From positions 1-42,072 of the forward strand of contig WBUF01000018.1 of assembly GCA_008933825.1 (NCBI GenBank): a DNA stretch of 42,072 bases, in the 5' to 3' direction. The notes beneath the pieces are model-generated. The model did no database searches. It was not told where the DNA came from and saw only the letters and a list, made by a program, of their open reading frames with translations. Shown here piece after piece: positions 27,609 through 36,853 of this stretch. A program made the position numbers and the translations under genes. Each line of letters opens with the position of its first letter. Positions within the stretch are counted from its first letter, which is position 1. The DNA is from Rhodocyclaceae bacterium (GTDB lineage: Bacteria; Pseudomonadota; Gammaproteobacteria; Burkholderiales; Rhodocyclaceae).

Positions 27609-28582
27609 TGCAGCCTCACCCGCGGATCGACCAGGGTATAGGACAGATCCGTCAGCAGCAGGCCGACGATATAGAGCACCGAGCCGATGAAGACCATGGC
27701 GCGCACCACGGCGAAGTCCTGCGCGTTGATGGCATCGATGGTGTAGGAGCCCAGCCCAGGGATGCCGAAGAACGACTCCACCAGCAGGGAACCCATGAAC
27801 AGCAGCGGAATCACGACCACCACCCCGGTGAGAATGGGGATCATGGCGTTGCGCAGCACATGGCGGAACAGCACGGCCGCCTCGGCCAGTCCCTTGGCAC
27901 GCGCCGTGCGCACGTAGTCCTTGCCGATTTCCTCGAGGAAAATCGTGCGGTACCAGCGCGTGCTGCTGCCGATGCCGGCAACGACGCTGATCAGCACCGG
28001 CAGGAGCAGGAAGCGCGCCGCATCCAGCCCGCCGGCGTAGCCGGAGATCGGCACGAGATGCCAGACCTTGCTCACCAGATATTGCCCGCCGATGATGTAG
28101 AACAGGCTGGAGATCGACATCATCGCCACGCACAGCACCACTCCCCAGAAATCAAGATAGGTGGCGCGGAAGAAGGCCAGCAGAAGGGCGAAGGAGACGG
28201 TGACGAAGAGGCCGAGCAGGAAGGTCGGTAAGGCGATGGCCAGGCTCGGCCCCATGCGTGTCCTGATCTCGTGGCCGATGTCGCGGCCGTCGTCGGCGCG
28301 GCCGAAATCGAAGACGAAGAGCTTCGCCGATTTCTCGAAGAAGATGGTGCGGGTCAGCCTGGCTGCCCCTTCAGCGTTCCCGTTGAAGAGCAGCGGCTTG
28401 TCGTAGCCGCGCTCGGCCTTCCATTTCTCGATCGCCTCGGGGGTGACGCGCTTGACGCCGAGCTGCATGCGCGCCATGTCGTCCGGGGTGTTCACCACGA
28501 AGAACAGGGTGAAGGTGAGCAGGTTCACCCCGACCAGGATCGGGATGGCATGGAGCAGGCGGCGGATGACGTAGGCGAGCAT
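27605..28582 (-). CDS. ABC importer permease (DppB/YejB-like)
   Basis: A 325-residue permease starting [20 protein letters not shown], the classic DppB/OppB first helix. The EAA-type loop (EEIGKDYVRTARAKGLAEA) and the GIPGLGSYTIDAI end motif are present. The start at 28582 shares one base with the stop of the binding-protein gene (TGATG), so translation is coupled. A longer upstream frame overlaps that gene and is rejected. It forms the channel with the other permease. Confidence 0.92.
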   Translation of the reverse strand: MLAYVIRRLLHAIPILVGVNLLTFTLFFVVNTPDDMARMQLGVKRVTPEAIEKWKAERGYDKPLLFNGNAEGAARLTRTIFFEKSAKLFVFDFGRADDGRDIGHEIRTRMGPSLAIALPTFLLGLFVTVSFALLLAFFRATYLDFWGVVLCVAMMSISSLFYIIGGQYLVSKVWHLVPISGYAGGLDAARFLLLPVLISVVAGIGSSTRWYRTIFLEEIGKDYVRTARAKGLAEAAVLFRHVLRNAMIPILTGVVVVIPLLFMGSLLVESFFGIPGLGSYTIDAINAQDFAVVRAMVFIGSVLYIVGLLLTDLSYTLVDPRVRLQ

Positions 28583-30765
28583 CAGCCGCACCCCCGCGAC
28601 TGCTCGCGCTGCCGCCAGCCCCACACCGCCGGCGCGGCGCTGGCGACCAGCAGCACGGCAACGATGCCGAGCGGCCACAGCACCGGGCGATTCCATTCGG
28701 CGCGCCGGCGTTCGCGCAGCGCAGCGTCGATCCTGCGGTATTTGAGACCGTTGCGCGCCATGTTGTTGGGCTTCAGGTTCGACACCCAGCCGTGGAGCAG
28801 GCCGTAGTCCTTCGGATGAAAGCCGAAGGACCATGGCGCATCCTCGTGCAGGATCCCCATCATGCGGTCGATCAGCGCCTGCCGCGCCGGGCCGTTTTCC
28901 ATGTGCTTCACCTGATGGAACAAGCGGTCGTACTCCGGATTTGCGTAGTTGGCGGCATTCTCGCCCTGGGTCCTGGCGCGGCTCTGCGGGCCGTGAAACA
29001 GGAAGAGGAAATTCTCAGGATCGGGATAGTCGGCGTTCCAGCCCCAGGCGAACATCTGCGCTGCGCCCTTGCGCACCTTTTCCTGGAAACGGTTGTAGTC
29101 CGTGCCGCGGATCTCCAGCTGGATCGACAGCTTGGCGAATTGCTTGCGGTACCAGTCGAGGCGCGGCTTGTCGCCGGGGCCGCGGTCGGTGGTATCGAGA
29201 TACAGCAGCAGCGGCAGGCCGCTGGCCGCGTCACGCCCATCGGGATAGCCGGCCTCGGCGAGCAGGCGCCTGGCGACCTCGATGGACTTGCGTCGCGGCG
29301 CACCGTTCGACCAGTCGTAGACCACCGGGTTGATGCCGGCCTCTCCTGCCTTGAAGCCGAAGATGCCGGGCGGAATGGGGCCCTGCGCCGAAATGCCGCG
29401 ACCGTTGGCAAAGATCGAAATGAACTCCTCCCAGTCGAGTGCGATGGAAATGGCCTGGCGCAGCTTCTTCGCCCGTTCGCGCGCCGCCGCATCGGGCTGA
29501 CTGCCGCCGACCAGCGGGTCGAGCCAGTTGAAGGCGAAGTAGCGCGTAGCCGTGCCAATCGAGGTTTCCAGCCGGATGCCCTTCCGCGCCATCTCCGGCG
29601 ACACGCCGGCCTCGCCTTCCACCGACAGGCGCACGGCCTGGTCGAAGCTGTCCGAACTGATGCCGGAGGAATCGTAGTAGCCCTGCAGGAACTTGTTCCA
29701 GTAGGGAATGCCCTCGCGTTCGCGCGAATACACCACCTTGTCGACGAACGGCATGCGCTTGCCGGCATCGGCAAGCAGCCCTGCACCGGCGTCGGCCGGC
29801 TCGCCTTCGGCAGGATACGGCTCGCCGCGATAGTTGGGATTGCGTTCCAGCACCATGCGCGCGTTGGGATTGTTCTCGGTGAGCATGTAGGGGCCGGTGC
29901 CGACCGGATACCAGTCGAGCGTCAGGTTCTTCTCGATCATGCCGGGCTGGGCGAAGAAGCGGTCCACCTCGATCGGCACAGGCGCGAAGAAATTCATCGC
30001 CAGCCAGTAGGCGAACTGCGGATAGCGGCCCTTGATGCGGATGCGGTAAGTGTATCTGTCGATTGCCTGCGCGCCATCGAGCGGGAACTGCGTCAGATCC
30101 AGCCAGGCGCTGTGCCCGCCGGCGGCGGCCTGCGCCGCGTCCGCCTGCTTCAGGCGTCCGGCGAACTCCTTGAGGCCGACAATGTACTCGCTCATCAGTC
30201 CGAACACCGGAGAGTGCAGACGCGGGTGGGCAAGGCGCTTGATCTGGTAGACGTAATCCTCGGCGGTCAGCTCGCGGGTGCCGCTATGCGGAAATTCGCG
30301 CAGCGAGTGGACGCCCTGCAACTCCTCCCGGGAAATATCCTGATAGCGCGGCCGGCCTTCGCCGTCGCGCGCGAAGGCCGGGTGCGGCTGATACAGGATG
30401 CCGGGGCGAATGCGGATTTCATAGACGGAAAAGGCTGCCTTCGGCGAATCCGCCGCCACCTCGCGCTCCGCTGCATCCTCGTAGCGCGGGCGCGGCACGG
30501 CCTCGGCGGTGAGCGGTGCGAGCTCGTAGGGACGCTTCAGGTAGTGATACTGCAGCGGCGGCTCGTAGATCTGCGAGTTGAACTCGGCCTCGTCCTCGCT
30601 GTAGGACTGCACCGGATCGAGGTGCTTCGGCCGCTCGGTGAATGCGCTGTAAAGGATGTTGCCTCCGCCGTCCTGCGAGGGGTAGGGATTGTTCCAGACT
30701 TCGCCGCAGCCCCCGAGCAGAATGGCGAGCGCAAGCAGCGGGACAGGACACGAAAGGGCGCGCAT
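28582..30765 (-). CDS. Peptide-type ABC substrate-binding lipoprotein with C-terminal TM helix
   Basis: A 727-residue SBP_bac_5 (cluster C) binding protein, the family for peptides, nickel or opines. A signal peptide with lipobox ILLGGC (Cys20) predicts a lipoprotein. The body runs from [17 protein letters not shown] to about residue 685 and includes the family block [15 protein letters not shown]. Unusually, the last 35 residues form a hydrophobic helix ([20 protein letters not shown]) with a basic end, so the protein may be anchored at both ends. It is larger than the usual 500-600 residues. It opens the importer operon, and no Shine-Dalgarno is seen. Confidence 0.87.
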   Translation of the reverse strand: MRALSCPVPLLALAILLGGCGEVWNNPYPSQDGGGNILYSAFTERPKHLDPVQSYSEDEAEFNSQIYEPPLQYHYLKRPYELAPLTAEAVPRPRYEDAAEREVAADSPKAAFSVYEIRIRPGILYQPHPAFARDGEGRPRYQDISREELQGVHSLREFPHSGTRELTAEDYVYQIKRLAHPRLHSPVFGLMSEYIVGLKEFAGRLKQADAAQAAAGGHSAWLDLTQFPLDGAQAIDRYTYRIRIKGRYPQFAYWLAMNFFAPVPIEVDRFFAQPGMIEKNLTLDWYPVGTGPYMLTENNPNARMVLERNPNYRGEPYPAEGEPADAGAGLLADAGKRMPFVDKVVYSREREGIPYWNKFLQGYYDSSGISSDSFDQAVRLSVEGEAGVSPEMARKGIRLETSIGTATRYFAFNWLDPLVGGSQPDAAARERAKKLRQAISIALDWEEFISIFANGRGISAQGPIPPGIFGFKAGEAGINPVVYDWSNGAPRRKSIEVARRLLAEAGYPDGRDAASGLPLLLYLDTTDRGPGDKPRLDWYRKQFAKLSIQLEIRGTDYNRFQEKVRKGAAQMFAWGWNADYPDPENFLFLFHGPQSRARTQGENAANYANPEYDRLFHQVKHMENGPARQALIDRMMGILHEDAPWSFGFHPKDYGLLHGWVSNLKPNNMARNGLKYRRIDAALRERRRAEWNRPVLWPLGIVAVLLVASAAPAVWGWRQREQSRGCG

Positions 30766-30774
30766 CGTGCGCGG

Positions 30775-30803
30775 AGTGTAGCCGAAGGCCCGCTTGGCGT
30801 CAT
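30775..30803 (-). promoter_or_regulatory. Putative promoter of ABC importer operon
   Basis: On the minus strand ATGACG (30803-30798), 17 bases, TACACT (30780-30775). Transcription would begin about two or three bases before the ATG at 30765, giving an almost leaderless mRNA. Its -35 overlaps the -35 of the divergent fabI promoter. Confidence 0.4.
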
Positions 30804-30823
30804 CACCGGGCGTCCGCTATAAT
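30794..30823 (+). promoter_or_regulatory. Sigma-70 promoter of fabI
   Basis: TTGGCG (30794-30799), an 18-base spacer and a perfect TATAAT (30818-30823), 28 bases before the fabI ATG. It lies back to back with the importer promoter. Confidence 0.75.
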
Positions 30824-30851
30824 CGCGCAGACTTTTTCGGGGGTAACGAAG

Positions 30852-31652
30852 ATGGGCTTCCTTGCTGGAAAACGCATCCTCATCACCGGTCTGCTGTCCA
30901 ATCGCTCCATTGCCTACGGCATCGCCAAGGCCTGTCACCGCGAAGGGGCGCTGCTCGCCTTCACCTATCAGAACGAACGATTCAAGGAGCGGATTGCCAA
31001 GTTCGCCGAAGAATTCGGCAGCCAACTGATCTATCCCTGCGACGTTGCGGAAGACGTGCAGATCGAGTCGCTGTTCTCCGAACTGGGCAAGCGCTGGGAC
31101 GGCCTGGACGGTTTGGTGCATTCGATCGCCTTCGCCCCTGGCGAAGCCATCGAAGGCGACTTTCTCGACGGCATTTCGCGCGAAGCCTTCCGCATCGCCC
31201 ACGATGTCTCGTCGTACAGTTTCCCTGCCCTCGCCAAGGGTGCGCGGCCGCTGCTGCTGAAGGGCAACAATCCCGCCCTGCTCTGCCTGACCTATCTCGG
31301 CGCAGAGCGCACCATGCCGAACTACAACACCATGGGCCTGGCCAAGGCCAGCCTGGAGGCCGCGACGCGCTACCTCGCCTTCTGCCTCGGTCCGCAGGGC
31401 ATCCGTGCCAACGCGATTTCCGCCGGCCCGATCAAGACGCTGGCTGCCTCCGGCATCGGCAACTTCGGCAAGCTGCTTGCCTACAATGCCCACCATGCGC
31501 CGCTGCGGCGCAACGTCACCATCGAGGAAGTCGGCAACGCCGCCGCCTTCATGCTCTCCGATCTCGCCAGCGGCATCACCGGCGAGATCATGTATGTCGA
31601 TGGCGGCCTCAACACCACGGCCCTGGGCAATGCGGAGCCGCTGCCGCAGTAA
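30852..31652 (+). CDS. fabI: Enoyl-[acyl-carrier-protein] reductase (NADH) FabI
   Basis: FabI reduces trans-2-enoyl-ACP, the last step of each fatty-acid elongation round, and is the triclosan target. The 266-residue short-chain dehydrogenase-fold protein has the cofactor loop [13 protein letters not shown] and the active site Tyr148, Tyr158 and Lys165 (YNTMGLAK, Tyr-x6-Lys). The start is the ATG at 30852, preceded by a G-rich stretch; an upstream in-frame extension shadows the divergent importer gene. It is a single-gene unit with its own promoter and terminator. Confidence 0.96.
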   Translation: MGFLAGKRILITGLLSNRSIAYGIAKACHREGALLAFTYQNERFKERIAKFAEEFGSQLIYPCDVAEDVQIESLFSELGKRWDGLDGLVHSIAFAPGEAIEGDFLDGISREAFRIAHDVSSYSFPALAKGARPLLLKGNNPALLCLTYLGAERTMPNYNTMGLAKASLEAATRYLAFCLGPQGIRANAISAGPIKTLAASGIGNFGKLLAYNAHHAPLRRNVTIEEVGNAAAFMLSDLASGITGEIMYVDGGLNTTALGNAEPLPQ

Positions 31653-31671
31653 TCCGTCTCCGGAAATAGCC

Positions 31672-31699
31672 AACGGGCTGCCATGGCAGCCCGTTTTGC
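31672..31699 (+). terminator. Intrinsic terminator of fabI
   Basis: A 24-base perfect palindrome (31672-31695, arm AACGGGCTGCCA) followed on the plus strand by TTTTGCTT, 20 bases after the fabI stop. On the minus strand no T-run follows, so it probably serves fabI only. Confidence 0.8.
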
Positions 31700-31714
31700 T
31701 TCCTTCGCCGGGGG

Positions 31715-33619
31715 TTATTCGTTCTCGCTCTTGGCCAGTGCGTCCTTGTCGATCTTGACGCCGTAGCGCTGGCGCAGGGCCGCCTGGTACCCGTTGAAGT
31801 CCTCCGCCCCGGTCAGCTGCGCCAACTGGGCTCGCAGCACCTGCTGGCGCGGGTCGCCGGAACTCTTGGCGGCACCGCTGCGCACCGCCGTGATGCGGTA
31901 GATGGCATAGCTGCCGTTCGCGAGCTGCAGTCCGGCATAGGCCGGCAGCTTGTCGGCGGCCACCCTGAAGATGGCGCGCTGCGCATCCGCCGGCAGTCCG
32001 CGCATCGGCTGACGTATGACGGTCTGCTGCGGGCCCCAGGGCAGGACGACGCTTTCCCCTTGCCGAAGCCTGGACAACATCGCCTCTCCCTCCTTCAGGG
32101 CCAGCCGCGACGCCTCCTCGGCTACCAGCTGCTTCTCGATCTCGCCCTTGACGTCCTCGAAGGGGCGCAACCGGGCCGGCCGCACTTCGGCCACGCGCGC
32201 GGCAACCAGGGTATTCGGCGCAACCTCGACGGCATCCGTGTTGCGCCGGTTCTTCAGGGCATCGTCCGAGAACAGGGCGGCAAACAGCTTCTCGCTGCCC
32301 GCAAGGGGGCCGGCCGCGGCGCGGTTCGCCTGGTCGAAGAAATCCGTTCTTTGCACCGTCAATTTGAATTTCTCCGCCGCCGGCGCGAGGCTGTCCGCCT
32401 GCTCGTAGACCATGTTGGAAAATGTCTCGGCTGCATCGGCAAACTGCTTGGCAGCCGCCTGGCGCTTCATCTCGCGCTCGATATCCTGGCGCGATGTCGC
32501 CGCATTCTTCGGAGAGGGCGGCGCCGTGAGCAGGATGTGGCTGGCGCGCCGCTCCTCTCCGGCGTCGCCCTTTCGTATCCCCGTCAGCCGAATGATGTGA
32601 TAGCCGAACTCCGACTCGACGATGCCGCTGGTCTGTCCCTCCTTCAGCTTGAAAACCGCTTCTTCGAAGGGCTTCACCATCGCGCCGGAACCGAAGAAAT
32701 CGAGATCGCCCCCCCGCGCTGCGGACCCCGGGTCTTGGGAATGCTGTCGGGCCAGTTCGGCAAACCTGTCCGGAGCGGCTTTCAGCTGCGCTAGGATCTG
32801 CTCCGCCCTCGCGCGCGCCTCCTTGCGCTGCCGCGCCTTGCCGGCGACCTCTTCTTCGTAGCGCTTGTCGATGTCCTCGTCCTTGACCGCCTGCGCGCTG
32901 GCAACGGCATCGAGGGATAGCACCGCATACTCGGCGCGGATCTGCTGCGGAATCTCGAACTGCCTGCGGTTCTTCTCGTAAAACGCTTCGATGGATTCGG
33001 CGGAAACCTTTACCTGGCCGGAAAACTGGCCTTGGCGTATGGTTGCTTCGCTCACTTGCCGTTCCTCGAGCTGGATGGCCACCACCCGATCGGCCGCCGC
33101 TCCGGAAACCACGGCGGTGTCGGAAACGGCCTGGACCAGCTGCTGCAGGGTCAGGTCCTGCCGCAGCCTGGCCTCGAAACCGGCCTGCGTCAGCCCCTGG
33201 GCGCGCAAGGCCTGCTCGTAGCGCTGCTTGGAAAACCGTCCGTTCTCCTGCAGGGCCGGGATCGAGCTGATCACCTCGACCAGTTGCACATCGCTGGCCA
33301 TCAGGCCCGCCTGCGAGGCGTGCTTCAGCAACAGGCGCTGGGTTACCAGCGAGTCGAGCATGGCCTGGCGCGCTTCCGGCGTCTCCAGCATCGCCGGATT
33401 GAATTCGCGCCCGAGTTGGCCGCGCAAACGCTCCTGCTGGTCGCGCAGGGCCTGTGCAAATTCCTGCCGGGTGATCTTGCTGCCGCCCACGCTGGCCAGC
33501 TCGCCTGTGGTGCCGCGACTGCCGAAATAGGATTCCACCCCCCACAAGGCAAAGGGCAGCGTTATCAGGGCAAGGAAGACCTGGACAATCCGTTTGTTGT
33601 TGCGTACCGCGTCAAACAT
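31715..33619 (-). CDS. ppiD: Periplasmic folding chaperone PpiD
   Basis: PpiD is an inner-membrane-anchored chaperone near the Sec translocon exit. The 634-residue protein has a short cytoplasmic start, one membrane helix (about 11-30), a SurA_N-like chaperone region, and a parvulin domain at about 268-370 (FAELARQHSQDPGSAARGGD, GYHIIRLTGI). The parvulin domain of E. coli PpiD is inactive; whether this one is active cannot be told. The gene lies downstream of hupB as in E. coli, but two tRNA genes and a strong terminator intervene, so it needs its own promoter. Confidence 0.93.
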   Translation of the reverse strand: MFDAVRNNKRIVQVFLALITLPFALWGVESYFGSRGTTGELASVGGSKITRQEFAQALRDQQERLRGQLGREFNPAMLETPEARQAMLDSLVTQRLLLKHASQAGLMASDVQLVEVISSIPALQENGRFSKQRYEQALRAQGLTQAGFEARLRQDLTLQQLVQAVSDTAVVSGAAADRVVAIQLEERQVSEATIRQGQFSGQVKVSAESIEAFYEKNRRQFEIPQQIRAEYAVLSLDAVASAQAVKDEDIDKRYEEEVAGKARQRKEARARAEQILAQLKAAPDRFAELARQHSQDPGSAARGGDLDFFGSGAMVKPFEEAVFKLKEGQTSGIVESEFGYHIIRLTGIRKGDAGEERRASHILLTAPPSPKNAATSRQDIEREMKRQAAAKQFADAAETFSNMVYEQADSLAPAAEKFKLTVQRTDFFDQANRAAAGPLAGSEKLFAALFSDDALKNRRNTDAVEVAPNTLVAARVAEVRPARLRPFEDVKGEIEKQLVAEEASRLALKEGEAMLSRLRQGESVVLPWGPQQTVIRQPMRGLPADAQRAIFRVAADKLPAYAGLQLANGSYAIYRITAVRSGAAKSSGDPRQQVLRAQLAQLTGAEDFNGYQAALRQRYGVKIDKDALAKSENE

Positions 33620-33627
33620 GCTCGGCC

Positions 33628-33645
33628 ACCGTATTCACCGTATTC
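33628..33645. promoter_or_regulatory. Tandem 9-bp repeat upstream of ppiD, possible operator
   Basis: ACCGTATTC occurs twice head to tail at 33628-33636 and 33637-33645, and the second copy joins an inverted partner (GTATTCAATAC, 33640-33650). It lies 9-26 bases before the ppiD start, between the tRNA terminator and the gene. The binding factor is unknown. Confidence 0.35.
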
Positions 33646-33662
33646 AATACCGGGAAGGATAG

Positions 33663-33691
33663 AAAAAAAGGCGAACTTGCGTTCGCCTTTT
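33663..33691 (-). terminator. Intrinsic terminator after tRNA-Asp
   Basis: Stem AAAAGGCGAAC/GTTCGCCTTTT with loop GCAA on the minus strand, followed by more T residues. It ends the hupB/tRNA-Val/tRNA-Asp transcript before ppiD. Confidence 0.85.
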
Positions 33692-33697
33692 CCGGTT

Positions 33698-33774
33698 TGG
33701 CGGAGTGGACGGGACTCGAACCCGCGACCCCCGGCGTGACAGGCCGGTATTCTAACCGACTGAACTACCACTCC
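33698..33774 (-). tRNA. tRNA-Asp (anticodon GTC)
   Basis: A 77-base tRNA with encoded CCA. The acceptor stem GGAGTGG pairs with CCACTCC, and the discriminator is G as usual for tRNA-Asp. The anticodon stem CCGGC/GCCGG holds loop CTGTCAC, giving GTC. Confidence 0.96.
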
Positions 33775-33816
33775 TGAATCCTGCTGCTGCCGGCCAGGAT
33801 CGTCACTCATCCTGAC

Positions 33817-33892
33817 TGGTGGGTGCTGACGGGATCGAACCGCCGACATTCGCCTTGTAAGGGCGACGCTCTACCGGCTGAGCTAAGCACCC
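33817..33892 (-). tRNA. tRNA-Val (anticodon TAC)
   Basis: A 76-base tRNA with encoded CCA. The acceptor stem GGGTGCT pairs with AGCACCC. The anticodon stem TCGCC/GGCGA holds loop CTTACAA, giving TAC. It lies 41 bases after the hupB stop with no clear promoter or terminator between, and 42 bases before tRNA-Asp. Confidence 0.96.
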
Positions 33893-33933
33893 GCATGCCT
33901 CGCCGTCCGCGCTTGGCGATCCAGCAAAGCTTG

Positions 33934-34206
33934 CTAGTTTACCGCATCTTTCAGCGCTTTGCCAGCGCGAAACTTCGGCACGCGCGCCGCCTTGATCCTG
34001 ATCGTGGCGCCAGTGCGCGGATTGCGCCCGCTGCGCTGCGCGCGCTTGCCGACGTAAAAGGTGCCAAAGCCGACCAGCGTCACCATGCCGCCCTTCTTCA
34101 GGGAGGTCCGGATCGCAGCCACGGCGGCATCCAGCGCCCGGCCGGCGGCCGCTTTCGAGATATCGGCCGACCTGGCGATCTGATCAATGAGTTCCGATTT
34201 GTTCAC
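33934..34206 (-). CDS. hupB: DNA-binding protein HU (beta type)
   Basis: HU is an abundant nucleoid protein that bends DNA without sequence specificity. The 90-residue product begins [20 protein letters not shown] and has the core [12 protein letters not shown] and the DNA-inserting arm [12 protein letters not shown]. The start is GTG at 34206, with GGAGG about nine bases upstream. It sits between lon and ppiD as in E. coli and has a strong promoter. With no clear terminator after it, the transcript probably continues into tRNA-Val and tRNA-Asp. Confidence 0.95.
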   Translation of the reverse strand: MNKSELIDQIARSADISKAAAGRALDAAVAAIRTSLKKGGMVTLVGFGTFYVGKRAQRSGRNPRTGATIRIKAARVPKFRAGKALKDAVN

Positions 34207-34255
34207 AAATGCCCCCTCCGAATTGGTTTGATGGGCGCCGCAAAGGCGAGCGCGA

Positions 34256-34285
34256 TTTATAGCAAGCGGAAAAACCCCATGTCAA
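34256..34285 (-). promoter_or_regulatory. Strong sigma-70 promoter of hupB
   Basis: On the minus strand a perfect TTGACA (34285-34280), an 18-base spacer and TATAAA (34261-34256), 50 bases before the hupB GTG. The best-looking promoter in the window. Confidence 0.8.
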
Positions 34286-34332
34286 GCAACACGTCGGCGC
34301 GAGCCGGACACGGAAGCAGCCTGGCACGAGCG

Positions 34333-36744
34333 TCAGTGCGTGATCAGGTTCGCCGCGGCAGCCGCATCGCCGGCCGCCACGGCCGCCACCTCGGCGGACT
34401 CCGGCAGCGGCTCCGGCATGCGCTCGAGCGTGCGCTCCAGCACCTGATCGATCCATTTCACTGGAACGATCTCGATCGCGTTCTTGATGTTCTCCGGAAT
34501 GTCCACCAGGTCCTTGGCGTTTTCCTCCGGAATCAGCGCCGTGGCAATGCCGCCGCGGACCGCCGCCAGCAGCTTTTCCTTGAGGCCGCCGATCGGCAAC
34601 ACCTCGCCGCGCAGCGTGATCTCGCCGGTCATCGCGACGTCGGCGCGAACCGGAATTCCGGTCAGCACAGAAACCAGAGCCGTGCAGATGGCAATCCCGG
34701 CGGAAGGGCCGTCCTTGGGCGTGGCACCTTCGGGCAGGTGGATGTGGATGTCGCTCTTCTGGTAGAACTCCTCGGAAATGCCGAGCGGCCGGGAGCGCTT
34801 GCGCACCACCGACAGCGCCGCCTGGATCGACTCCTGCATTACCTCGCCCAGCTTGCCGGTGGTCATCGTCTTGCCCTTGCCGGGCAGCACGACTGCCTCG
34901 ATGGTGAGCAGTTCGCCACCGACCTCGGTCCAGGCCAGTCCTGTCACCTGGCCGACCTGGTTTTCCTTCTCGGCCATGCCGAAGCTGTACTTGCGAACGC
35001 CGAGGAACTTGTCGAGATTCCGGGCGTTCACCACCACCTTGCTGTGGCGCTTTTTCAGAACCAGCGACTTGACCACCTTGCGGCAGATTTTTGAGATGTC
35101 GCGCTCGAGGCTGCGCACGCCGGCCTCGCGCGTGTAGTAGCGCACGATGTCGCGCAGGGCATCCTCGGTGACCGATAGCTCCTCTTTCTTGACGCCGTTG
35201 TTCTTGAGCTGCTTGGGCAGCAGGTAGCGCTGGGCGATGTTGATCTTCTCGTCCTCTGTGTAGCCGGAGAGGCGGATCACCTCCATACGGTCGAGAAGCG
35301 GCGCCGGGATGTTCAGGGTGTTGGCCGTGGCGACGAACATCACGTCGGACAGGTCGTATTCGACCTCGACGTAGTGATCCACGAACGTGCTGTTCTGCTC
35401 CGGGTCGAGCACCTCCAGCAGCGCCGAGGACGGGTCGCCGCGAAAGTCCTGGCCCATCTTGTCGACCTCGTCGAGCAGGAACAGCGGATTCTTCACCGCG
35501 ACCTTGCTCATGTTCTGCAGGATCTTGCCCGGCATCGAACCGATGTAGGTGCGCCGGTGGCCGCGAATTTCCGCCTCGTCGCGCACGCCGCCGACCGACA
35601 TGCGGACGAACTTTCGGTTGGTGGCGCGGGCAATCGACTGGCCGAGCGAGGTCTTGCCCACGCCCGGGGGGCCGACCAGGCAGAGGATCGGCGCCTTCAG
35701 CTTGTCGACGCGCTGCTGCACGGCGAGATACTCGAGGATGCGCTCCTTGACCTTCTCCAGGCCGTAGTGATCCTTCTCCAGCACCTTCTCGGCGGCGGAA
35801 AGGTCCTTGCCGATGCGGCTCTTCTTCTTCCAGGGCAGGTTGGTCAGTGTCTCGATGTAGTTGCGCACCACGGTTGCCTCGGCCGACATGGGCGACATCA
35901 GGCGCAGTTTCTTCAACTCGGCCTGTGCCTTGTTCTGGGCCTCCTTGCTCATGCCGGCGGCCTTGATCTTCTTCTCCATTTCGTCGAGATCGGCGCCTTC
36001 CTCGCCCTCGCCGAGCTCCTTCTGGATGGCCTTCACCTGCTCGTTCAGGTAGTACTCGCGCTGGCTCTTCTCCATCTGGCGCTTGACGCGGCCGCGGATG
36101 CGCTTCTCCACCTGCAGGATGTCGAGTTCGGTTTCCAGCTGCGAGAGCAGCTTTTCCAGGCGACCGCCGACATCGAATATCTCGAGGATTTCCTGTTTCT
36201 GCTCGAGCTTGAGCGGCAGATGTGCGGCGATGGTGTCGGCCAACCGGCCGGCCTCCTCGATGCCCGCCAGCGAGGTGAGTATCTCCGGCGGAATCTTCTT
36301 GTTCAGCTTCACGTACTGGTCGAACTGGGCGATGATGGCGCGGCGCATCGCCTCGACTTCGTGCGTCGTCCGCTCGTCGGCCGGCAGCGGCATGACGAGC
36401 GCCGAGAACATGGCGCGCTGGTCGGTGACCTGCTCGATGCGCGCACGCTGGCCGCCCTCGACGAGCACCTTGACCGTGCCGTCCGGCAGCTTGAGCATCT
36501 GCAGGATATTGGCAACGCAGCCGATCTCGTACATGTCCTCGACGCCGGGCTCGTCCTTGGCCGCGGATTTCTGGGCGACCAGCAGGATGTGCTTGCCGGC
36601 TTCCATGGCGGTTTCGAGCGCCTTGATCGATTTCGGACGCCCGACGAAGAGCGGAATCACCATGTGGGGGAAGACCACCACGTCCCTGAGGGGAAGCAGC
36701 GGCAGCTCGATGCGTTCTGCGGGGAGGTCAAGCGCGCTTGACAT
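34333..36744 (-). CDS. lon: ATP-dependent Lon protease
   Basis: Lon degrades misfolded and regulatory proteins in the cytoplasm. The 803-residue LonA protein has the N-terminal substrate-binding domain ([20 protein letters not shown] onward) and a coiled coil. The AAA+ domain has Walker A GPPGVGKT (358-365). The C-terminal protease domain has the Ser-Lys dyad: Ser681 (KDGPSAGIA) and Lys near 724 ([10 protein letters not shown]). Residue numbers match E. coli Lon closely. It follows clpX with its own candidate heat-shock promoter. Confidence 0.97.
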   Translation of the reverse strand: MSSALDLPAERIELPLLPLRDVVVFPHMVIPLFVGRPKSIKALETAMEAGKHILLVAQKSAAKDEPGVEDMYEIGCVANILQMLKLPDGTVKVLVEGGQRARIEQVTDQRAMFSALVMPLPADERTTHEVEAMRRAIIAQFDQYVKLNKKIPPEILTSLAGIEEAGRLADTIAAHLPLKLEQKQEILEIFDVGGRLEKLLSQLETELDILQVEKRIRGRVKRQMEKSQREYYLNEQVKAIQKELGEGEEGADLDEMEKKIKAAGMSKEAQNKAQAELKKLRLMSPMSAEATVVRNYIETLTNLPWKKKSRIGKDLSAAEKVLEKDHYGLEKVKERILEYLAVQQRVDKLKAPILCLVGPPGVGKTSLGQSIARATNRKFVRMSVGGVRDEAEIRGHRRTYIGSMPGKILQNMSKVAVKNPLFLLDEVDKMGQDFRGDPSSALLEVLDPEQNSTFVDHYVEVEYDLSDVMFVATANTLNIPAPLLDRMEVIRLSGYTEDEKINIAQRYLLPKQLKNNGVKKEELSVTEDALRDIVRYYTREAGVRSLERDISKICRKVVKSLVLKKRHSKVVVNARNLDKFLGVRKYSFGMAEKENQVGQVTGLAWTEVGGELLTIEAVVLPGKGKTMTTGKLGEVMQESIQAALSVVRKRSRPLGISEEFYQKSDIHIHLPEGATPKDGPSAGIAICTALVSVLTGIPVRADVAMTGEITLRGEVLPIGGLKEKLLAAVRGGIATALIPEENAKDLVDIPENIKNAIEIVPVKWIDQVLERTLERMPEPLPESAEVAAVAAGDAAAAANLITH

Positions 36745-36779
36745 GATCGTTATCCTTTTAAGAGGCAGCCGTAAGGTTA

Positions 36780-36807
36780 TGTTGGGGTCTACGGCAGGAA
36801 AATCAAG
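36780..36807 (-). promoter_or_regulatory. Candidate heat-shock (sigma-32) promoter of lon
   Basis: On the minus strand CTTGATT (36807-36801), a 13-base spacer, then CCCCAACA (36787-36780), close to the sigma-32 consensus CTTGAAA-N13-15-CCCCATNT. It lies in the 109-base clpX-lon gap, 36 bases before the lon ATG. lon is a known sigma-32 gene in E. coli. Confidence 0.5.
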
Positions 36808-36853
36808 AAATTCAACGGCGGCCCGGACGGGCGATCAAGGCCTTTTGAAACAA

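Noticed and set aside
28792..30822. 676-codon plus-strand frame opposite the binding-protein gene
   Set aside because: Long only because of GC-rich codon bias on the other strand; product is Arg/Val/Glu-rich without known motifs, and it runs across the fabI promoter.
30537..33545. 1002-codon minus-strand frame through ppiD, fabI and the importer gene
   Set aside because: Wrong frame of ppiD, antisense to fabI and out of frame with the binding protein; an accident of base composition.
35374..36741. 455-codon plus-strand frame opposite lon
   Set aside because: Antisense shadow rich in Leu/His/Asp; no supporting start signals.
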